The notes below the pieces were generated by a model that was given only the letters and a program-made list of their open reading frames with translations, searched no databases and was not told the DNA's origin. The position numbers and the translations under genes are program-made. Shown here one piece after another: positions 5,208 through 6,111 of a DNA stretch of 6,111 nt. Source of the stretch: CAYIGN01 sp964363055 (GTDB lineage: Bacteria; Patescibacteriota; Minisyncoccia; Sungbacterales; HO2-52-23); assembly GCA_964363055.1 (NCBI GenBank), contig CAYIGN010000048.1, forward strand, positions 1-6,111, read 5' to 3'. The stretch's first letter is position 1, and every line of letters begins with the position of its first letter.

Positions 5208-5215
5208 ACAAGTAT

Positions 5216-5641
5216 ATGGCAGAGGAGCGCCAGCAAGAGCAGAAGATGTCTCCGCAAGAGGAGATAAAAGAACTTGAGCGCAAGCTTGAAGAGAAAAAGC
5301 GCGCGCTTGCTGTAGAGGGCGCTCCTACTATACCCGAAAAAGAAGTATTCCGCGAAGTGATGCGCGAGCATATCGGGGCGCCACAGCCACCTCCAACAGT
5401 CACCCCTCCGATTTCCCATATTCCTTCGGTATTGCCCGCGTCTCCAAGAGATGCCGTCGAGGACTCCAAGCGCGATGAGCAGCTCCGGATGCTTATTGAG
5501 CGCGCACTCACCCGCAATATCGCGAATGCGGTTGCCGCGGCCGCCAAAGAAAGCCCGTACCTCCTTGATGAGCTTCACGATCGGCTGGTGGATGAGTACT
5601 ACGACAAACTCATCGCTCTGCGGAAAATTGATCCTCTGTGA
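5216..5641 (+). CDS. helical hypothetical protein upstream of the T4SS-like gene, 141 residues
   Basis: A soluble protein in three parts. Residues 1-34 are a charged coiled coil (Glu/Lys/Arg/Gln-rich). Residues 36-77 include a short EKEVFREVMREHI helix and a proline-rich linker (56-77). Residues 83-138 form a compact helical domain with LIERALTRNIANAV, SPYLLDELHDRLVDEYYDKL and RKI. I recall similar C-terminal domains in unannotated Patescibacteria proteins next to type IV secretion-like ATPase genes, which fits the next gene here, but I cannot test this. It has no signal peptide or membrane helix, so it is probably a cytoplasmic accessory or partner of the membrane protein that follows 50 bp later. 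The ATG at 5216 is supported by the TATGAT box 8 nt upstream; M11 is an alternative start. Confidence 0.75.
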   Translation: MAEERQQEQKMSPQEEIKELERKLEEKKRALAVEGAPTIPEKEVFREVMREHIGAPQPPPTVTPPISHIPSVLPASPRDAVEDSKRDEQLRMLIERALTRNIANAVAAAAKESPYLLDELHDRLVDEYYDKLIALRKIDPL

Positions 5642-5644
5642 TGT

Positions 5645-5682
5645 GCCGTCTCAACCCCCGCGTACGCGGGGGTTGAGACGGC
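5645..5682. repeat. perfect 38-bp palindrome in an operon gap
   Basis: Arms 5645-5663 and 5664-5682 are exact reverse complements with no spacer, centred on cgtacg, and include five C:G pairs next to gcg. It starts 3 nt after the stop of the 141-residue gene and ends 9 nt before the next ATG, filling nearly the whole 50-bp gap. As RNA it would form a very stable hairpin. No T-run follows, so read-through to the next gene is expected, perhaps with stabilisation of the upstream message or reduced expression downstream. Confidence 0.88.
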
Positions 5683-5691
5683 TAATTCGCG

Positions 5692-6111
5692 ATGGAAGCC
5701 CTCACTCTATTCTATATTTATATTGCTGCGGCGCTGCCCTTGGCGGTGGTCGGGGGTCTTTTATTTGCGCGCCTCATTCTGCGGCGCCGCGGCCTTATCA
5801 GCCGCTCGCTCAATCTGGCCTTGCTCTCGGTGCGACTCCCCGCAGTCCATATAGAGCCGCAGCAGCAGTTGGGGATGCAGCAGATCCGCGAACAGATCGC
5901 CCTGATGGAGCAGCTTTTTGCCAATCTCCATCAGGTGCGTGATTCATTCATCCGGAAGTTCTTATACGGCAAGCCTGTCTTTGCGCTGGAGCTGACGGTG
6001 CCGCACATCGGAGAGGAGCTCGCTTTTTATCTCGCGGTGCCGCGGCGGCTTGCCGCGGCGGTGGAAAAGGCGGTGCAAGGCATTTTCCCGGAGGCGAGCG
6101 TGGAGCGCTCG
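5692..6111 (+). CDS. type IV secretion-like membrane-anchored protein, N-terminal 140 residues (partial)
   Basis: The gene runs off the window with no stop. The N-terminus has one membrane helix (about 5-27, FYIYIAAALPLAVVGGLLF) followed by a basic stop-transfer (RLILRRRGLISR). Then comes a strand (LNLALLSVRLP), a Gln-rich helix leading to MEQLFANLHQV (about 75-85), and a domain with KFLYGKPVFALELTVPHIGEE and FYLAVPRRL up to the edge. This order (membrane anchor, xMEQLxxxL, ALEL, GEExxFYxAVPRR) is what I know from Patescibacteria proteins annotated as type IV secretion or conjugative DNA-transfer ATPases (VirB4/TraC- or TraG-like), whose ATPase domain lies further downstream. No Walker motif is in view, so the ATPase part is inferred. 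The ATG at 5692 is fixed by an in-frame TAA at 5683-5685. It follows the 141-residue gene on the same strand. Confidence 0.65.
   Translation, partial: MEALTLFYIYIAAALPLAVVGGLLFARLILRRRGLISRSLNLALLSVRLPAVHIEPQQQLGMQQIREQIALMEQLFANLHQVRDSFIRKFLYGKPVFALELTVPHIGEELAFYLAVPRRLAAAVEKAVQGIFPEASVERS

Noticed and set aside
5645..5682. Possible CRISPR repeat, because ccccgcg/cgcgggg hairpins resemble type I-E repeats
   Set aside because: It occurs once, has full symmetry with no conserved flank, and no spacers or cas genes are present.

Overview
The window looks like a piece of a chromosome from a Patescibacteria (Candidate Phyla Radiation) bacterium, most likely of the Parcubacteria type. This is inference from gene content. 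The right end starts a protein whose N-terminus resembles the membrane-anchored type IV secretion/DNA-transfer ATPases common in that group, preceded by a small helical protein of a kind I associate with the same genomes. There are also two neighbouring large GT-C membrane glycosyltransferases, several very small membrane or coiled-coil proteins, and promoters that sit almost on the start codon. No rRNA, tRNA, CRISPR array, transposase or phage gene is visible.

Layout. Positions 1-92 hold no supported gene. Positions 93-3603 (minus strand) encode two GT-C-fold glycosyltransferase-like proteins in tandem, read from 3603 to 1966 and then from 1907 to 93. A strong 18-bp hairpin separates them, and three more inverted-repeat sites lie inside the two coding regions. 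Positions 3604-3762 are a divergent promoter region. They carry a near-consensus extended -10 promoter driving an orphan 147-residue plus-strand protein (3763-4206), which has a canonical Shine-Dalgarno sequence and is followed by a terminator usable in both directions. Positions 4353-5111 (minus strand) hold three small genes: a 90-residue coiled-coil protein, a 67-residue membrane protein and a 31-residue single-span peptide. A related hairpin element lies just downstream of the coiled-coil gene and of the peptide gene. Positions 5112-5215 are a second divergent promoter region. Positions 5216-6111 (plus strand) hold a 141-residue cytoplasmic helical protein and the first 140 residues of the type IV secretion-like protein, with a perfect 38-bp palindrome between them.

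How the parts may work together. The two GT-C proteins probably transfer sugars from lipid-linked donors at the outer face of the membrane, in glycoprotein or cell-surface glycan assembly. The right-end pair probably belongs to a DNA-translocation or pilus-like machine. The small central genes have no function I can assign.

The most unusual features are structural. Perfect palindromes of unrelated sequence occur both between genes and in frame inside genes, a hairpin element is duplicated at the 3' ends of small genes, and promoters predicting leaderless or nearly leaderless messages sit beside one gene with a full set of textbook expression signals.
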